From positions 372,001 through 436,000 of the forward strand of contig NC_063014.1 of assembly GCF_020509005.1 (NCBI RefSeq): a DNA stretch of 64,000 bases, given 5' to 3'. Position numbers and translations under genes: made by a program. Under the pieces are notes generated by a model. That model was not told the DNA's origin. It did no database searches and saw only the letters and a program-made list of their open reading frames with translations. Positions 35,166 to 46,760 of this stretch are shown piece by piece. This DNA is from Fulvia fulva. Taxonomy: Eukaryota; Ascomycota; Dothideomycetes; Mycosphaerellales; Mycosphaerellaceae. Position 1 is the stretch's first letter; the number at the start of each line of letters is the position of its first letter.

Positions 35166-35718
35166 GTCAATTGTAACATGCAAGACTGCTCGCCATACTG
35201 AGAACGGCAAGCGGCTGACAGGCTGAGAGATGTCAAGTGGCGTGGATCAGTCAACCGCATACGAGTGACAGTCGACAGGAATGCGAGCTGCATTGAACTG
35301 CACGATCCGAGGGGAAGACCTTGAAAGCATCCAACACACCTGTTCGATGCGTTGGCTGCTGACGACTGTCTCGCAGTCCAATGTCACATTACAGGCCGGT
35401 GAGAAATTTCGAGACCTAATCCCATCAAGCCAGTATGTGCATTGTGGGACCATGCATCAGCGTCGCGAACTTCGTTGCTCGTGACGGCTACGAAAGCGAG
35501 GACCCGAGACCATCATCAAGCACGAAACAGTGCCGCTTGGTGTTCTGCTTTGCAAGCACCTATCCTGGCAGGCAAGCTCACGCTGTAAGCTCTAGGGGTC
35601 TTTAGGTCCAGATGCTTGTAAAAGCCAAAGCTCGATTCTGGACGGATGTCAGCGGTCAGCGACATGCCCTACTTCACAGCTGCAACATCCTGATCTATGC
35701 AACTTATATGAGAGCTGA

Positions 35719-36968
35719 CTTCTCCCCGTTCCCGGAGCCACCGCGTATCTCCACAAGGCAGCAGCACCACAATCGATCGACACGAGCATACAGTACTTCC
35801 TCTCGCCGGAGGACGGCGGCGGTCCCACCTCGTACTACATTGGAACTGTAGGAGCTAGACGGCGCACATTCGATTCGCACGCTGTCAAGATCACTAATCT
35901 CCGGGGCAAAGAGGAATTCTTCTCTCTCGACACCCATGGCTTCGAGCTGGCCCGCTACCCAACCACCGAGAAAGACTTCGGGGATGAAGAAGTGATCCGA
36001 GAGCGATACTACCGCGAGGTCGAGAAGATGCTGAAAGAGCTGTAAGACCCATTGTCTCCGGTAACTCTACCCCATTGCTAAGCAGCGGCCAGGACTGGTG
36101 CGAGTCATGTGTACGTCTTCTCGCATGTTGTTCGTAAGGATTCGCATCGGGAGGCTTTAGATATGCCCAAGGAGCTCAGGGACGATGAGCCGATACCACT
36201 TGCAACACCAGCAATGTTTGCGCACATCGATTAGTCCTACGATGGCGCCACTCGGACCGTCAATACTGTCGCCGGACGTGACAAGGTCGGCACTGATGTT
36301 GCAGGTCTAACCAAGAACCATCGCTGGGGCATTACCAACGCTTGGTCTGTAAACAACCTCTGATTCCTTATACCTTAATAAAGCATCAAAAGGCGCCCTC
36401 TCAAGCCAGACACCCGCGAACCCCTAGCAGATCAACGCTTTCATCTTCATCACATGCCTCAGCGCTGTCAACAGCTCCATCTACATCGGCTCCCGTACCG
36501 TGCTCTGCACAGTCTGCGATGCCCGCACAGTGCCCGATTCAGACCTACGTGAGATCACGCTCAAGATTCCCACGCAGCTCCCCGCCAATTACTATACACT
36601 GCGTACAGGCATACCCAACAGTCCCTACGGGCCCGAAAAGGACGATCTGACGAGGGAGAAGCCCAATCAGAAGCTCTGGCAGGTGGCGGCTAACCCGGGA
36701 CATAAGTGGTACTGGCCGAGTGGTATGAAGCAGGATGAGGTCCTGTTGATCAAGTGAGTGCTGGTAGTGAGGGGTGCGACTTGAGGAGGGAATGCTAATG
36801 TTCGTTCTTGATAGGTGTTTTGACTCCAGGACGGATGTCGCAAGACGTGCACCGCATTGCGCCATTCAGACGCCGATGGATCAGGGTCCACCTGGAGAGA
36901 GCATTGAAGTGAGGTGCCTCGTGGTTTGGGAGGATCAGGTGCCGAATGACGAGAGAGCAATGCTGTAG
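35719..36968 (+). pseudogene. Decayed CmcJ/NvfI-type oxidoreductase gene
   Basis: Fragments in order match the fungal family related to the CmcJ methoxylase subunit and secondary-metabolite hydroxylases/desaturases. They are SIQYFLSPEDGG, RRTFDSHAVKITNLRG, GASHVYVFSHVVRKD, KNHRWGITNAW, CDARTVPDSDLRE, KWYWPSGMKQDEVLLIK, then after a good intron CFDSRTDVARRAPH and ESIEVRCLVVWED to TAG at 36966. Damage includes no start codon in frame before 35719, and TAG at 36232-36234 where the family has Gln (HID-x-SYDG). There is also a garbled insertion around 36410-36490. An intron after KEL (about 36046-36096) and one at 36757-36813 are well formed. It follows the regulator gene on the same strand. Confidence 0.65.
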
Positions 36969-37118
36969 ACGGATGGTAAGTGTAAGCGGAGTCGATCACA
37001 ATGAAAATGAAACGAGTGATGATGTTCACGTTCTAGTAATTGTCTGCGCCCGATGAAGGCCGACGGTTCATGGTATCATAATAAAGTTATGTATACAAGA
37101 AAGTATCTGGCAACACTT

Positions 37119-38465
37119 CTACTTCGTAATGCCATCCTGTGTCGACTTCTGGTAACCTGGGAACCTCTCAAGCTGGGCCTCATCAATGCTCGTAAGCTGT
37201 GGGCATGCAAGCGCGCTCGTGAGCGAACCGAGAGCGCTCGTGAGCTGGGTAAGAGGACCAAGCAGAATATCAGGCTTAGCCTGGACGGCAAACTGCATGG
37301 CAAAGCAAGCGAAGTTGTTACCCTGTGCCAAGCTAGCAGAGTTGAACAGACCACCGCTCAGATCCGAGACGTCAACGCCGGAGAACGAGTCCTTGGTACC
37401 AGTGTTACCGCCAACGTTGAAGAACTTGGGGTAGATAGCGCCGGCAGCAGCGGCGTCTGCGAGGAAGTAGGTCGACTCGTATGGAGCGGTGAGGGAGCGA
37501 CGATACCAGTTAAGAGGGATGCGCTCCTGGCCTTGGTTGGCGACGAAGCTGCCGGACTCGCCAGTGATGCCGAACCAGTCCTTGATGACGTCGTAGCTGA
37601 GCTCACCCACTGGATTCTCTGCGGAGTGGTTTGCCATGAAGCGGTAGATGAACGTGTAGGCAGCAGGCTGGACGAGCACGCCGGTGAAGGGGCCGTTAAA
37701 GAAGTAGGGGTTGTTCTTAATTTGGGTGTCGAAGCGGTTTGAGCGGTGCTTGGCTAGGGTGTTGAGGTCGACGAAGCCGCCTGGGGATATGTCGATGAGT
37801 TGTTGGAATTGGTCGACCATGGTCTCGTAGTTGTTGCCGCTCTCGTAGAGATCAGGCTTCGTTGGGGATGCATCTGACTCGTACCTATAAAGGGAAACAG
37901 GTTAGTCATGCTGGAAACCACGTAGTAGAGGCAAAACTTCTTGTACGTACTTGTTATGCGAGCCAGTCAAGCCGTTGCCGCGACCGAGCAAAGCAAGTCC
38001 GCCGACTGATGCCGGTGGTGGGCCACCAATGGACCAGGCGGTGCCTGAGCCATCGAGCACTGCACCGAGGACAGCCAGGAATGCTGCGAGGATAGGTCCC
38101 ATACCGACGACATTTGTTGTCACGTCGATGAACTGGGTAATCGTCGCATAACCGCTCTTTGGGAGGAAGCCATGGTTGGCAAAGGCGTTCAGGCCAGGGC
38201 ATGGACCTCTGATGTCGTTAGGTCCTGGAGCCGTGTACTCGTGACCGCTTCCTGGTCCAACATCGATGAGTTGGCTCTCGGAGAAGGTGGGGTTGGCCTC
38301 GAAGAGAGCAGTGGCAGAGTCGGCGGAGAGCTGTCGCTCAGCGAGGATCTCTGCGGTCCGTGCCTGGACGGCAGGGTCGTTCTGAAGAGCCTCGTACACC
38401 GCAGCTGGGAAGGCAGATGCCAGTGGTGCCAGCGCAAGGAGCGCTTGAGTTGTTGTGAACTTCAT
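37119..38465 (-). CDS. Secreted heme-thiolate peroxidase (chloroperoxidase/peroxygenase family), 426 aa
   Basis: Exons are 37951-38465 and 37119-37884, with a 66-bp intron (GTACGT..TATAG). A signal peptide (MKFTTTQALLALAPLASA) opens the protein. The proximal heme-ligand motif PCP is at about residues 88-90 in GPCPGLNAFANHGF. The rest follows the long type of the family, with SGYATITQFIDV, FNGPFTGVLVQPAAYTF and FANHSAENPVGELSYDVI-like blocks. Members use hydrogen peroxide to halogenate or oxygenate organic compounds outside the cell. Start, signal and stop all look normal. Substrate cannot be told. Confidence 0.88.
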
Positions 38466-40110
38466 GATGACTTGTGAAGTGAGGTGTAGGTTGAGGTTGT
38501 TCACGTTCTAGATCAGGACGTTGTGCAACGTCCTTTTGCAGTTATATACATCTGGGGTGTAGCGCCTCTGTGTGCGAACGCTCAGCCTGTTCTGGTCATG
38601 ATCTAGGCGATCCAAACATTGGTACGAAGAAAGTTCCTCGGTCAGATTAGCTGTCCAATCTGCGCTGCGATGTTAATCAACGCCATCCAGTAAACATCTC
38701 GAGTTTGTCCATAGCGCAGCGGGGACGAGACAAGTATCTTCGCATCAGGGAAAGTCGGAGGAGCTTGCATTACTCGGGAGCTGATCGACCTCGACAGCGC
38801 CACCTGCTCATTGTCTTGTCCTGCCGGAAGAAGTAATTGTCTGCAGATCTTTCCCCGCAGGGACTGGTTAAGCATAACGTTTAACTGACGGTGGCGTACG
38901 ATGCTCGCAATCCTGTCGGTCGTCCACCAGTCGTAGCGAGCTGTGGGGCCGCGACTTTGATACTTGTGATACCATCGCAGGAAGTCGGCATAGCCTTCCA
39001 AGCCACGTGAAGCCACAACAGCATGACTTTCTGGTACGGCGGAAGATCTTCCAATCACAAGCAGCTGATTACTGAGGGGCACTTGCATTTGGAGTGAGAC
39101 GGGATCCTCCATATTGGCAACAACACCTCACGACGCCATAGTTCCGGCTGTCATTTTGCGGTTGTGTCATTGTCGCGGTGGCTTGCAGAGGGGACAAGCC
39201 ACCAAGCCATACTGCAACACTGTGACGAGGTGTTGCCGACGTCATGAGACCTATCGCTTGCGAGACGCAGAGCGTCCAAGTCACCATGTTGCGGGATCGT
39301 TGCTGTGGTGTGCTGTCATGCTGCTTCCTTGCGGTGTGCTGAACACCGGTTCCATGGAGCAGGTGACGGACATGCGATCGCACAGTTGCGCAGTCGCGTG
39401 CTCGCATGAGCGGCGCTGAGCTACGTAGAGATATGCCGGGTTTGCCACAGCTAGAGCCGCACTACCCCAGTGACTACTGCTTGACGATGGGGTAGCATGA
39501 AATCTCGCTGAGCGACCCTGAAAGTAGTCGCAAGTGTGAGCCGGATCTGCGTGCAGTGGCAGGTGTCAAACGATACATCCTCAACTGTTTCGGACGTAAC
39601 TAGCTTTCTGCTAACCAGGTAACAGTCCAGACCCTCAACAACCTCGATGCTTCGGGGCCCTGGGGAAGAATGCCATGTTCGCTCTGCTGAAAGTTCAACG
39701 AGCAGGTGCGCTGCTGCAAGGAGAACCTGCTGTGCATGCTCTCCTCGCTATTGATTCTGGTGCGCTTTGCTCTTGCGTCGGTGGTCTCGATTCTCAACCG
39801 GAAGATATGCACCAAAATGTTCATCAGGATGGATGTTTCCGGAAGCAAGGCAGGCGTCAAGCGTTAGTGGGCCCGACGAATCTGACCTGGGGAAAGCTCG
39901 CGTCCACATTACTGAAGGGCGAGGGCGAGATGGGCGCTCCACCCGCAAGTTGACCAGTATGCATACCTCCACTGTTTCGAGCCTCAAGCATCACGTTGCG
40001 TGTGTCGAGCAGGACGACATCAGCCGCAGGGGCAAGTCGTGCTCAGAGGCATCTCCTCGCGCTCACCCAGCACCCAGCATCCCAGTGGTCTGTCGTACCA
40101 GCAGTGCACA
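38466..40110. other. Long intergenic region, no supported gene
   Basis: A 156-codon open frame on the minus strand (38642-39112) has no recognised family and no clear splice partners. Other open frames are short or run into the antisense of the next gene. No RNA gene or repeat is recognised. Confidence 0.45.
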
Positions 40111-41052
40111 TCAACCATGCTCATCCTCCGTCAAGCCAGGACAATCCTCCATCCCAGCATCTGGATAGCGATACTTGCACCAGAAGCAGTAATGATACTT
40201 CTCTCTCAGATGTGCAAGAATCCTCTCAAGCCGCTCACCAACCAGAAGTGCTTCGACCTCTTCCAGCTCGGGATCTTCTTCATCAAGATCCTCCTCGACT
40301 TCAGTGCCAAAAGCTAGCTTATCGTCCTTATCAGCATCGGGATCATCGTAGTCCGCACGTTTGGAAAGACTCTGTGCCAAGTCGAAACGCATGCGTCTTT
40401 CACGTTCCTTCTCGAGTCGTGACTTTGCAAGTGGGCGCCAGAGAATGTTGATGGATCGTAAGGGTGGGTTCTTCCTTCCGGGTGGTGTTGAGTCTGCAGT
40501 GGCGGTGCTGGGGTTGTTGGTAGTGGCGTCAGATGCTGACCTGGGTACGCCGTCTTCCTCGAAGCCTTCCAAGAGTCGCATAGCAGACCACCATTGACCT
40601 TCCTGCCGCCTCTCCTCCCTCTCTGTGCGGCTTCGCTCCCGATACTCGGATTCAGTCAACTTGGTTCGCTTGACCTGATCCTGCACGGCTTCAGCTGCTT
40701 CGCGGACTTTGCGCTTCTTCTCGCTTTCCATTCCGATACCACCTCGATCATCCTTCATGTTGATCTCGATTGGTCTCGTCCTAGCCCCCTCCGTTTTGCC
40801 CAAGGCACCGCCTTTGAAGCCCATTTTCGCCATCATTTTCGCACCCTTGTTCGATGTATCGAGCTCGGTGGCAAGTGCTTGCTCGCGTTTTTCACGCGCT
40901 TCCTCTTCACGCTCTGCTTTGGACTTGGTCTTACCTCGCTCGGCGGCTTCACGCTTGAGACGTGCTGTACGCTGCAGAGAAGTTTCTTTGGCGGTAGGCG
41001 CCGCATCAAAGGTCATATTGAGGTAGTCATCTTCATCGTCGTCGGCCGCCAT
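40111..41052 (-). CDS. G-patch protein with DUF4187 tail, GPATCH11-like, 313 aa
   Basis: Single exon. An acidic start (MAADDDEDDYLNMTF) leads to a highly charged helix. The G-patch follows at about residues 70-95 (AKMMAKMGFKGGALGK then RPIEINMKDDRGGIG). The C-terminal DUF4187 motif is CFWCKYRYPDAGMEDCPG. G-patch proteins usually activate DEAH helicases in RNA processing; this family is nuclear and linked to splicing. An in-frame ATG at 41127 would add 25 residues, but the acidic start is the one the family normally shows. Confidence 0.88.
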   Translation of the reverse strand: MAADDDEDDYLNMTFDAAPTAKETSLQRTARLKREAAERGKTKSKAEREEEAREKREQALATELDTSNKGAKMMAKMGFKGGALGKTEGARTRPIEINMKDDRGGIGMESEKKRKVREAAEAVQDQVKRTKLTESEYRERSRTEREERRQEGQWWSAMRLLEGFEEDGVPRSASDATTNNPSTATADSTPPGRKNPPLRSINILWRPLAKSRLEKERERRMRFDLAQSLSKRADYDDPDADKDDKLAFGTEVEEDLDEEDPELEEVEALLVGERLERILAHLREKYHYCFWCKYRYPDAGMEDCPGLTEDEHG

Positions 41053-41837
41053 TATCACGACCAAGCCGCCTGGTGTCGACGAGTTGATAGAGTGATATGA
41101 CGTCTCTTGTTGGTGCTCAAACCGCAAGATGTTGTTACCGTGTTGCGCTTGCTATTGAGGTCACAGATTGAAACCCGGCTTGTGATCAGCCGGACCCGAA
41201 TATCTGCCAGGCTTGGCAGTTGTTTGCAGCATCCGGTCGCTAGCCGGTCATCCTCGACCTTCTTTCCTGCCCTACTGTACCACGCCTACATCAGCCCTTG
41301 GCTATCGCGAGTCACATCAATTCTCGCAGCAGCGCCTTCGTGTCAGCAACTTAGCTCCGGCACCTCCAGCAAAGGAAGACGATCGGCAATATCGCCGAAG
41401 AGAAAGAATACCTTCGCCGACAATTCCGCGGGTCGAAGACGTGATCTCGACGTGATTAGTCCTCCTTCTCCACCTCGACCTGCAGCTCCAGCACCATTTC
41501 CAATCCTTAGAAAGCCATTTAGCCCTCTTATGCAGCCGGCAATGAATCGGTCAATCGCTTTCTGCCCTCTTCCGGACAGCGCTACCCCTACTTTGAATCA
41601 AAGAATGGCCAGCTAATTGCCTGACGTGGTATGGTCTCGAGACGCAGTACCCAGCCCCCAGGCATTGGAAATCGCTGGACCAGCAGCTCAAGCTCGCAGG
41701 CGCGTATTCTCGTGTTGATGTGCTGATGCAGATCCAGATGGTGGGAGAAGGTTAAGAAGGCCTCATGCCCTTGTAAGACTGATTGAGTCCTTTTCGTTCC
41801 CACACAGTTTGTCCTGACGAATTCTCTCTTACTCAAA
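41053..41837. other. Divergent intergenic region, GPATCH11-like to quinone reductase
   Basis: A plus-strand open frame 41107-41616 is rich in Ser, Arg and Pro with no recognised motif. It could be a small unknown gene or 5' leader, but nothing supports it beyond openness. Confidence 0.4.
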
Positions 41838-42571
41838 ATGGCACCAAAGATCGCAATCGTTTTCGTATGTCGAGCTGTGCTATGCTGCGCTGCCAGAACC
41901 TCCCACTGACATTGTATACCCAGTACTCAACATGGGGCCACATTCGCCAGCTGGCGGAGGCCGAAGCTGAAGGCATCCGCGCCGCAGGCGGCCAAGTCGA
42001 CCTCTACCAGATCAAGGAAACTCTCCCACAAGAGGTCCTGACCGCCATGCACGCACCTCCGCAGGACTCCGCCATCCCATTCGCCGACCCAAAGACTCTC
42101 GAGCAATACGATGCCTTCCTCTTCGGCATCCCAACCAGATACGGTAACTTCCCAGCACAGTGGAAGGCCTTCTGGGACTCGACCGGTGGCCAGTGGCAGA
42201 GCGGTGCGTACTGGGGCAAGTACGCTGGTCTCTTCGTCTCGACTGCCTCGCTTGGTGGTGGCCAGGAAAGCACGGCTATTGCTGCCATGAGCACATTTGC
42301 TCACCATGGTTTCATCTATGTTCCTCTGGGGTACAAGACTACGTTCGCTCTCTTGGCAAACCTCGATGAGGTCCGTGGTGGAACTCCGTGGGGTGCTGGT
42401 ACTTTTGCTGTAAGTTCGAGCAATATCGCAATGGGACACCTTACGGCATGCTGACATTCTGACTTACAGGCCGGCGACGGATCCCGCCAACCAACCAAGA
42501 ACGAACTCGAGCTTGCCCGCAAGCAAGGTGAGGCCTTCTACGGCCACGTCTCCAAGGTCAACTTCGCGTGA
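41838..42571 (+). CDS. WrbA/Pst2-type NAD(P)H:quinone oxidoreductase, 204 aa
   Basis: Exons are 41838-41864, 41924-42409 and 42470-42571; introns of 59 and 60 bp have clean splice sites. It is a flavodoxin-fold FMN protein that reduces quinones by two electrons and belongs to the fungal Pst2/Ycp4/Alt a 7 group. Motifs are MAPKIAIVF then [14 protein letters not shown] (FMN phosphate loop), [30 protein letters not shown] and [15 protein letters not shown]. The ORF ends [12 protein letters not shown] with TGA at 42569-42571, which matches the short Alt a 7 form. The same frame then stays open for 72 codons with a Ser/Ala/Lys-rich tail ending in two Cys, as in membrane-anchored relatives such as yeast Ycp4. 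Confidence 0.92.
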
Positions 42572-42790
42572 CTGGATGGCAGTGCCGCTGGAAAACAACA
42601 AGAGAAGGCCGCAGCGAGTAGTGGACAAACAATTGGAGCGGCTGCTGCTGGCGCAAGTGCTACGAGCACCACCACCAAGCCTGAAGCGAAGACCCAGGCA
42701 CCGCAGCAGACGACCTCTGCGCCTCAAGAGAAGGATAAGGATGATGGCAAGGGACCATGTGGGTTGCCTTTCAAGTGTACAGTTGCTTAG
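42572..42790 (+). other. In-frame open extension behind the UGA of the quinone reductase
   Basis: After TGA CTG G the reading frame stays open for 72 codons to TAG at 42788. The composition is a flexible tail (QQEKAAASSGQT, TSTTTKPEAKTQAPQQTT, EKDKDDGKG) ending GPCGLPFKCTVA. UGA followed by CU is a known leaky context in fungi (UGA CUA being the strongest). It is either stop-codon readthrough or a recent nonsense mutation. Confidence 0.5.
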
Positions 42791-42943
42791 AGATACCTCC
42801 CAGATCGTTTAGATGGAATGCAAGAGTAATGTCATCACGGATCGTTGAAGCATGAATGCTGCTTCTCATATCGTCTACTGTCATTGGTGCTGATCCCGAC
42901 CGCCACCACCAGCGTCCTGTACAACTTTCCCGCTTTAACCACT

Positions 42944-44029
42944 TCACTGCGGCTCCTCGTCCTTAAACCTCTCCTTCAACGCCGCAACATCAAACCCACA
43001 AACCTCCGCCCTCGCCACAATAGCCTTCGCCTTCCCCACCACCGGCACATCAATCATCTTCCCATCCAACGTCCACGCCCCCCTCCCCTGCCTATCCGCC
43101 TTCTCATCACAAACCACCACCCTCACCGCCCACTCCGCCTCCTTCTCCCCCGGGCTAAAAACCTCCTGCACAACCCCGACCTGATCGGGATGAATGCACT
43201 GCTTCCCATTAAACCCAAACCGCTTCCCATTCTCAGACTCCTCCCTGAGTTGCCGCTTCCCTTCCTCGCCGCGGAACGTCGTGGACACGAGGTCGATGGT
43301 GCTGGGGAGGTTGTGGGCGCGCGCGGCGGTCACGATGGCGGAGCGGGCGTAGAGGAATTCGTGCAGGGAGGGGGTCCGGGTTAGGGAGAGGTCCATGGCG
43401 AAGTCTTCGGCGGCGAAGGTTAGGCCGGAGAGGTAGGGGGATGCGGCGCAGATGGAGTTGAGATTCATTACGCTTCGGGCGGATTCTACTAAGGCGACGA
43501 TCTTGATGGGGTTCGTTGAGCCAGCGGAATGGCGTTCGGGAAGGATTTGTCGAAGCACGTCCGTGACGAAGTGGAGATCTTTGGGGGCGTCGACTTTGGG
43601 GACGACGATGGCGTCGAGGTTCTTGCCTTTCAGGATCGTGGTTAGGTCGTCTAAGGCGTAGCCAGAGTCCACGGCGTTGATCCGGACGGCTTGTTCGCGG
43701 ATTCCTGGGGCGCGGTCACGGTTCAGGATTTCGAGGACGTTCTGGCGGCCTTCGGGCTTTTTGCTGGGGGTTACGGAGTCTTCGAGGTCGTAGGCGATGG
43801 AGTCGACGGCTGCTATGCCCCGGGACTTTTCGAGGAAGCGCATGGAGGAGCCGGGGACTGGGAGGTGTTAGTGGTGGTGATGAGGAGGTTTGATGAGGAT
43901 TGTTGACACGGGTTTGGAGACAGTGTGACAAGGTCGTTCTTGACAATGTATGTCTTCGTGGCATGAGGAGTACTGACCATATAGCTGTGCCCGACGGATG
44001 GTCTGCTTTGCAACGTTTGTGGCTGCCAT
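42944..44029 (-). CDS. CitE-like lyase (HpcH/HpaI aldolase superfamily), 321 aa
   Basis: Exon 1 is 43978-44029 and exon 2 is 42944-43857, with a 120-bp intron (GTCAGT..CCAG). The joined start reads [18 protein letters not shown], as in CitE and CLYBL proteins. Mg/CoA-binding features are [54 protein letters not shown] and [12 protein letters not shown]. Such proteins cleave or condense CoA esters, for example malyl-CoA or citramalyl-CoA, often in mitochondria. The N-terminus [15 protein letters not shown] is basic and might be a weak targeting signal. It is convergent with the quinone reductase. Confidence 0.9.
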
Positions 44030-45044
44030 CGTGGGGGTCCTTTTCGATGACTATGATCTTCTTCTGTGCTCTCTATGGCCTGACACTTCTCTTCAAATGG
44101 TTCACAGTAGTTCTGAGCAGTACCTGCTGCAGGTGGAAGTGCAGGAGATGTTGTTGCTCCATCGTCATCTGGATGCTCCATCGTCATCTGGATGCTCCAT
44201 TGAAGCCGAAGTTATTTCCGGATCTAGATCGGTTCCGCTCTAGCGCCGAACAGGGATCACAGTCGAGCAAGAACGAAACACTTTTCTTCTACGGCAACAC
44301 CGTCTCATCAGCTCGCGAACGAAGGATCCGTGGACCTCGCCACATTCATGTCCAGACCCACGCCTTATATGTATCTGACACCATCCTCGTTCATTCGGCA
44401 GGCAGCCAGCACGAAGCCCGATGCTCGAACGAATACCAACATCAGAGCCTCGCTCGATGACCCAGGACTGTAACAAAGCGGCGATTGTCTTGCTAGAGGG
44501 TCTCAGTGACTTGGCGACGAAGGCGTTCAATACGTAGTCTGCAGCTACAAGCATGGCTGCGGTTCCCGTAAAGACATCTCCACCGACGATGTCAGACAAG
44601 CAATGTTCGCTTCCGGTTGACGACATATCAGCCTTTCTCCGTTTTGCTGCTTGCGAACATGCCTCTTGATTCAAACTTTCCAGCAACTTTCCAGCTCTAT
44701 CAACATGGATGGACTTGAAACGCCGCTGAGAATGACTACCGCGTCAGGCTTGACCAGCGTGGTGCTGAAGTTCGGCTACACTGATGCTGTATGCTACTAC
44801 AACTTCAAAACGTTCGGGTGAATGGACTGAGAATTGATGAATCTTATTCAGGAGCGCGAAGCAACGATATACGCACCATTCACCATTCACTATATGACAA
44901 TGCATTGCACTTGCTCTACAAAACAACCTTTCGAGTCAGGATGCACAAATCAGCTTCACTCAACTACCTTACTCATTGTCCGCATTGTCGAGAACTGCAC
45001 AACTCGGGATTCCACCACCCACGTCGACAGGAGCCAGCGACAGG
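44030..45044. other. Intergenic, no supported gene
   Basis: A direct repeat of 20 bp (atcgtcatctggatgctcca) occurs twice near 44160-44200. Open frames such as 44240-44686 (minus) show no recognised domain. Confidence 0.45.
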
Positions 45045-46298
45045 ATGTTGCTTAACACCACCTACCCATCTAAGCTGATCGCAGACCCTCGAGAGCAGAT
45101 TGAACAGCTCAAGCAAGACAAAGTCGAGCTGGAAGCCGAGATCAACCGACCAAAGGACAACAAGCTTAAAGTCGAGGTCAAGGGCGTGAAGTACAGAAAT
45201 CTATACCGCCAGACTGGCTCCATTGATGAGACTGTGATCGAAAAGGACATGTTGAGTCGGCTTCCTTCAAAGACCGCTCGATCCAGGCCATCCGATGCAT
45301 CGAGCTGGTCCCTAGATTCAGCTCGAACCGCAGAAGGGCGACTGCGGCCCATAGCTTCCATCGTCAACGCAAGTTTTGCCAAGTCGACAATATCTTCTCG
45401 CCGGCGCAACCCATTTCGAAGAACCTTTTTCGAGTACCACCCACCACAGCCGAAAATCGCATAGCACTCGCCACAGCCCGAAGCGCGTAACCCGATTTCC
45501 GAGCATCCGCCGTGGGATCAAGAAGCCGAGTCTTACCGCTGGTCACCGGACCCGATCACTTGCTTCTGTCCGGCTTGTGACAGTCTTCGCGGGGCTTACC
45601 ATACACTCTATGTTCTTATTCGTCTTGCCGATGACCACTTCTATCGTCACAACCCGGCAAGCAAGCTTCGCCTGCGATTGGAGCGGCAGCTATGGTTCCT
45701 TCGTAAAGCCTACAGTCTGGCACAAGCCGCTCTCTGGCACTCTTACCAAGATCACCACCCAACTGGTCGGCGTGGTCCTTTCTTCGAAGGGCCTCAAGAA
45801 GTTCTCTTCGGCGTGGAGGAGCTTCGCATTACCATTCGCGACGAACATACATACAGCAGTGCATCGCGACAGATCTGCCTCAGCGGAGTCACGGGCTTGA
45901 GGAACGCCATCTGTCATCCTCATTCTCTTGAAACGATTCATCTTGATAGCTTGATGGAGGCGGCTCAGCAACTTGCCGAGGAAGTGCTAGATGATACCCG
46001 CGCCCTTCGTGTACGACGCCTCCGGGATGACCTGCAGAAGGAAATGTATCGCGAGTTCGAAAAGATTGTCCAGTACGAGCCGCTCAGTCATCTTCCTGGT
46101 GCGAGAAAGTGGGCGCTTCACCGCCAGCTTTACTTCAGCACTGTGTCATCTGACCCTCTGAAGCATTTCAACTGTTCGTGGGCCAAGCAGGTAAAGAGAG
46201 TCGCCATTCCGCACGATCCGGCCATTATCCGCGCAGCGAATTCATGGTCTTCACGGCTCAGTGGTGGTACTGGATGGAGGAATGAGGTGGAGGCATAA
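45045..46298 (+). pseudogene. Unknown fungal protein, one in-frame TAG
   Basis: One frame of 418 codons runs from ATG 45045 to TAA/TAG region at 46298, broken only by TAG at 45462-45464 (KIA-stop-HSPQPEARN). The first part has a short coiled coil (IEQLKQDKVELEAEI) and a Ser/Arg-rich linker. The second part looks well folded and helical (CFCPACDSLRGAYHTLYVLI, LRLERQLWFLRKAYSLAQAA, MEAAQQLAEEVLDD, KWALHRQLYFSTV). I do not recognise the family. CAG to TAG is a single C-to-T change of the RIP type. No good intron removes the stop. The gene could still be expressed as two products or be a recent pseudogene. Confidence 0.55.
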
Positions 46299-46760
46299 GT
46301 CTACGAGTGGAGCAATGACAAGGCCAAGATCGTGTTTTGGTGTAAGCCAAAGAACACCAGCATGACTATGCAAGGCTCTAACCAATACGAGTGTGTCCAG
46401 TGACACTCAAGTCTGAGCCAGAAGGCGTTCGGGGGGCGAATCGTTAGTTCAATCATCGACAAATCCATTCAAAGGGCTCACTGGCAAGTAGATGACAAGT
46501 AGCAAAGCGTTATCAGAGTAGTCAGGCCAAAAATTGTGCAGCATCGTGATTCTGCGGGGTCTTCGCATACATGTAATACATCGCTTAATGCTTGGTATGG
46601 ATCTGGTGGGTCTTCTCTGATGGAATAAAGTGCAAAGCTGCGCTCGAGCTTCGTGGGCACCCAGAAGTGTTGCACTCACACAGCGACCCAGACAAGAACG
46701 CCACGGATAAGTGAGAAGTGTGAGCACTTTGCCACGCAAATCCCGATTGGAGAAACGAAG
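46299..46760. other. Intergenic, promoter side of the alcohol dehydrogenase
   Basis: No repeat, RNA gene or conserved frame is recognised. Minus-strand frames here are short and overlap the dehydrogenase start. Confidence 0.5.

Noticed and set aside
38642..39112. 156-codon minus-strand ORF as a gene
   Set aside because: No recognised motif, no clear splice partners; openness alone is weak evidence.
39996..41100. Plus-strand ORFs over the G-patch gene
   Set aside because: They are antisense shadows of a well-supported gene.
41107..41616. 169-codon plus-strand ORF between two genes
   Set aside because: Ser/Arg/Pro-rich without motif; could be leader sequence.
44160..44200. Duplicated 20-mer as a regulatory array
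   Set aside because: Only two adjacent copies, most simply a small tandem duplication.
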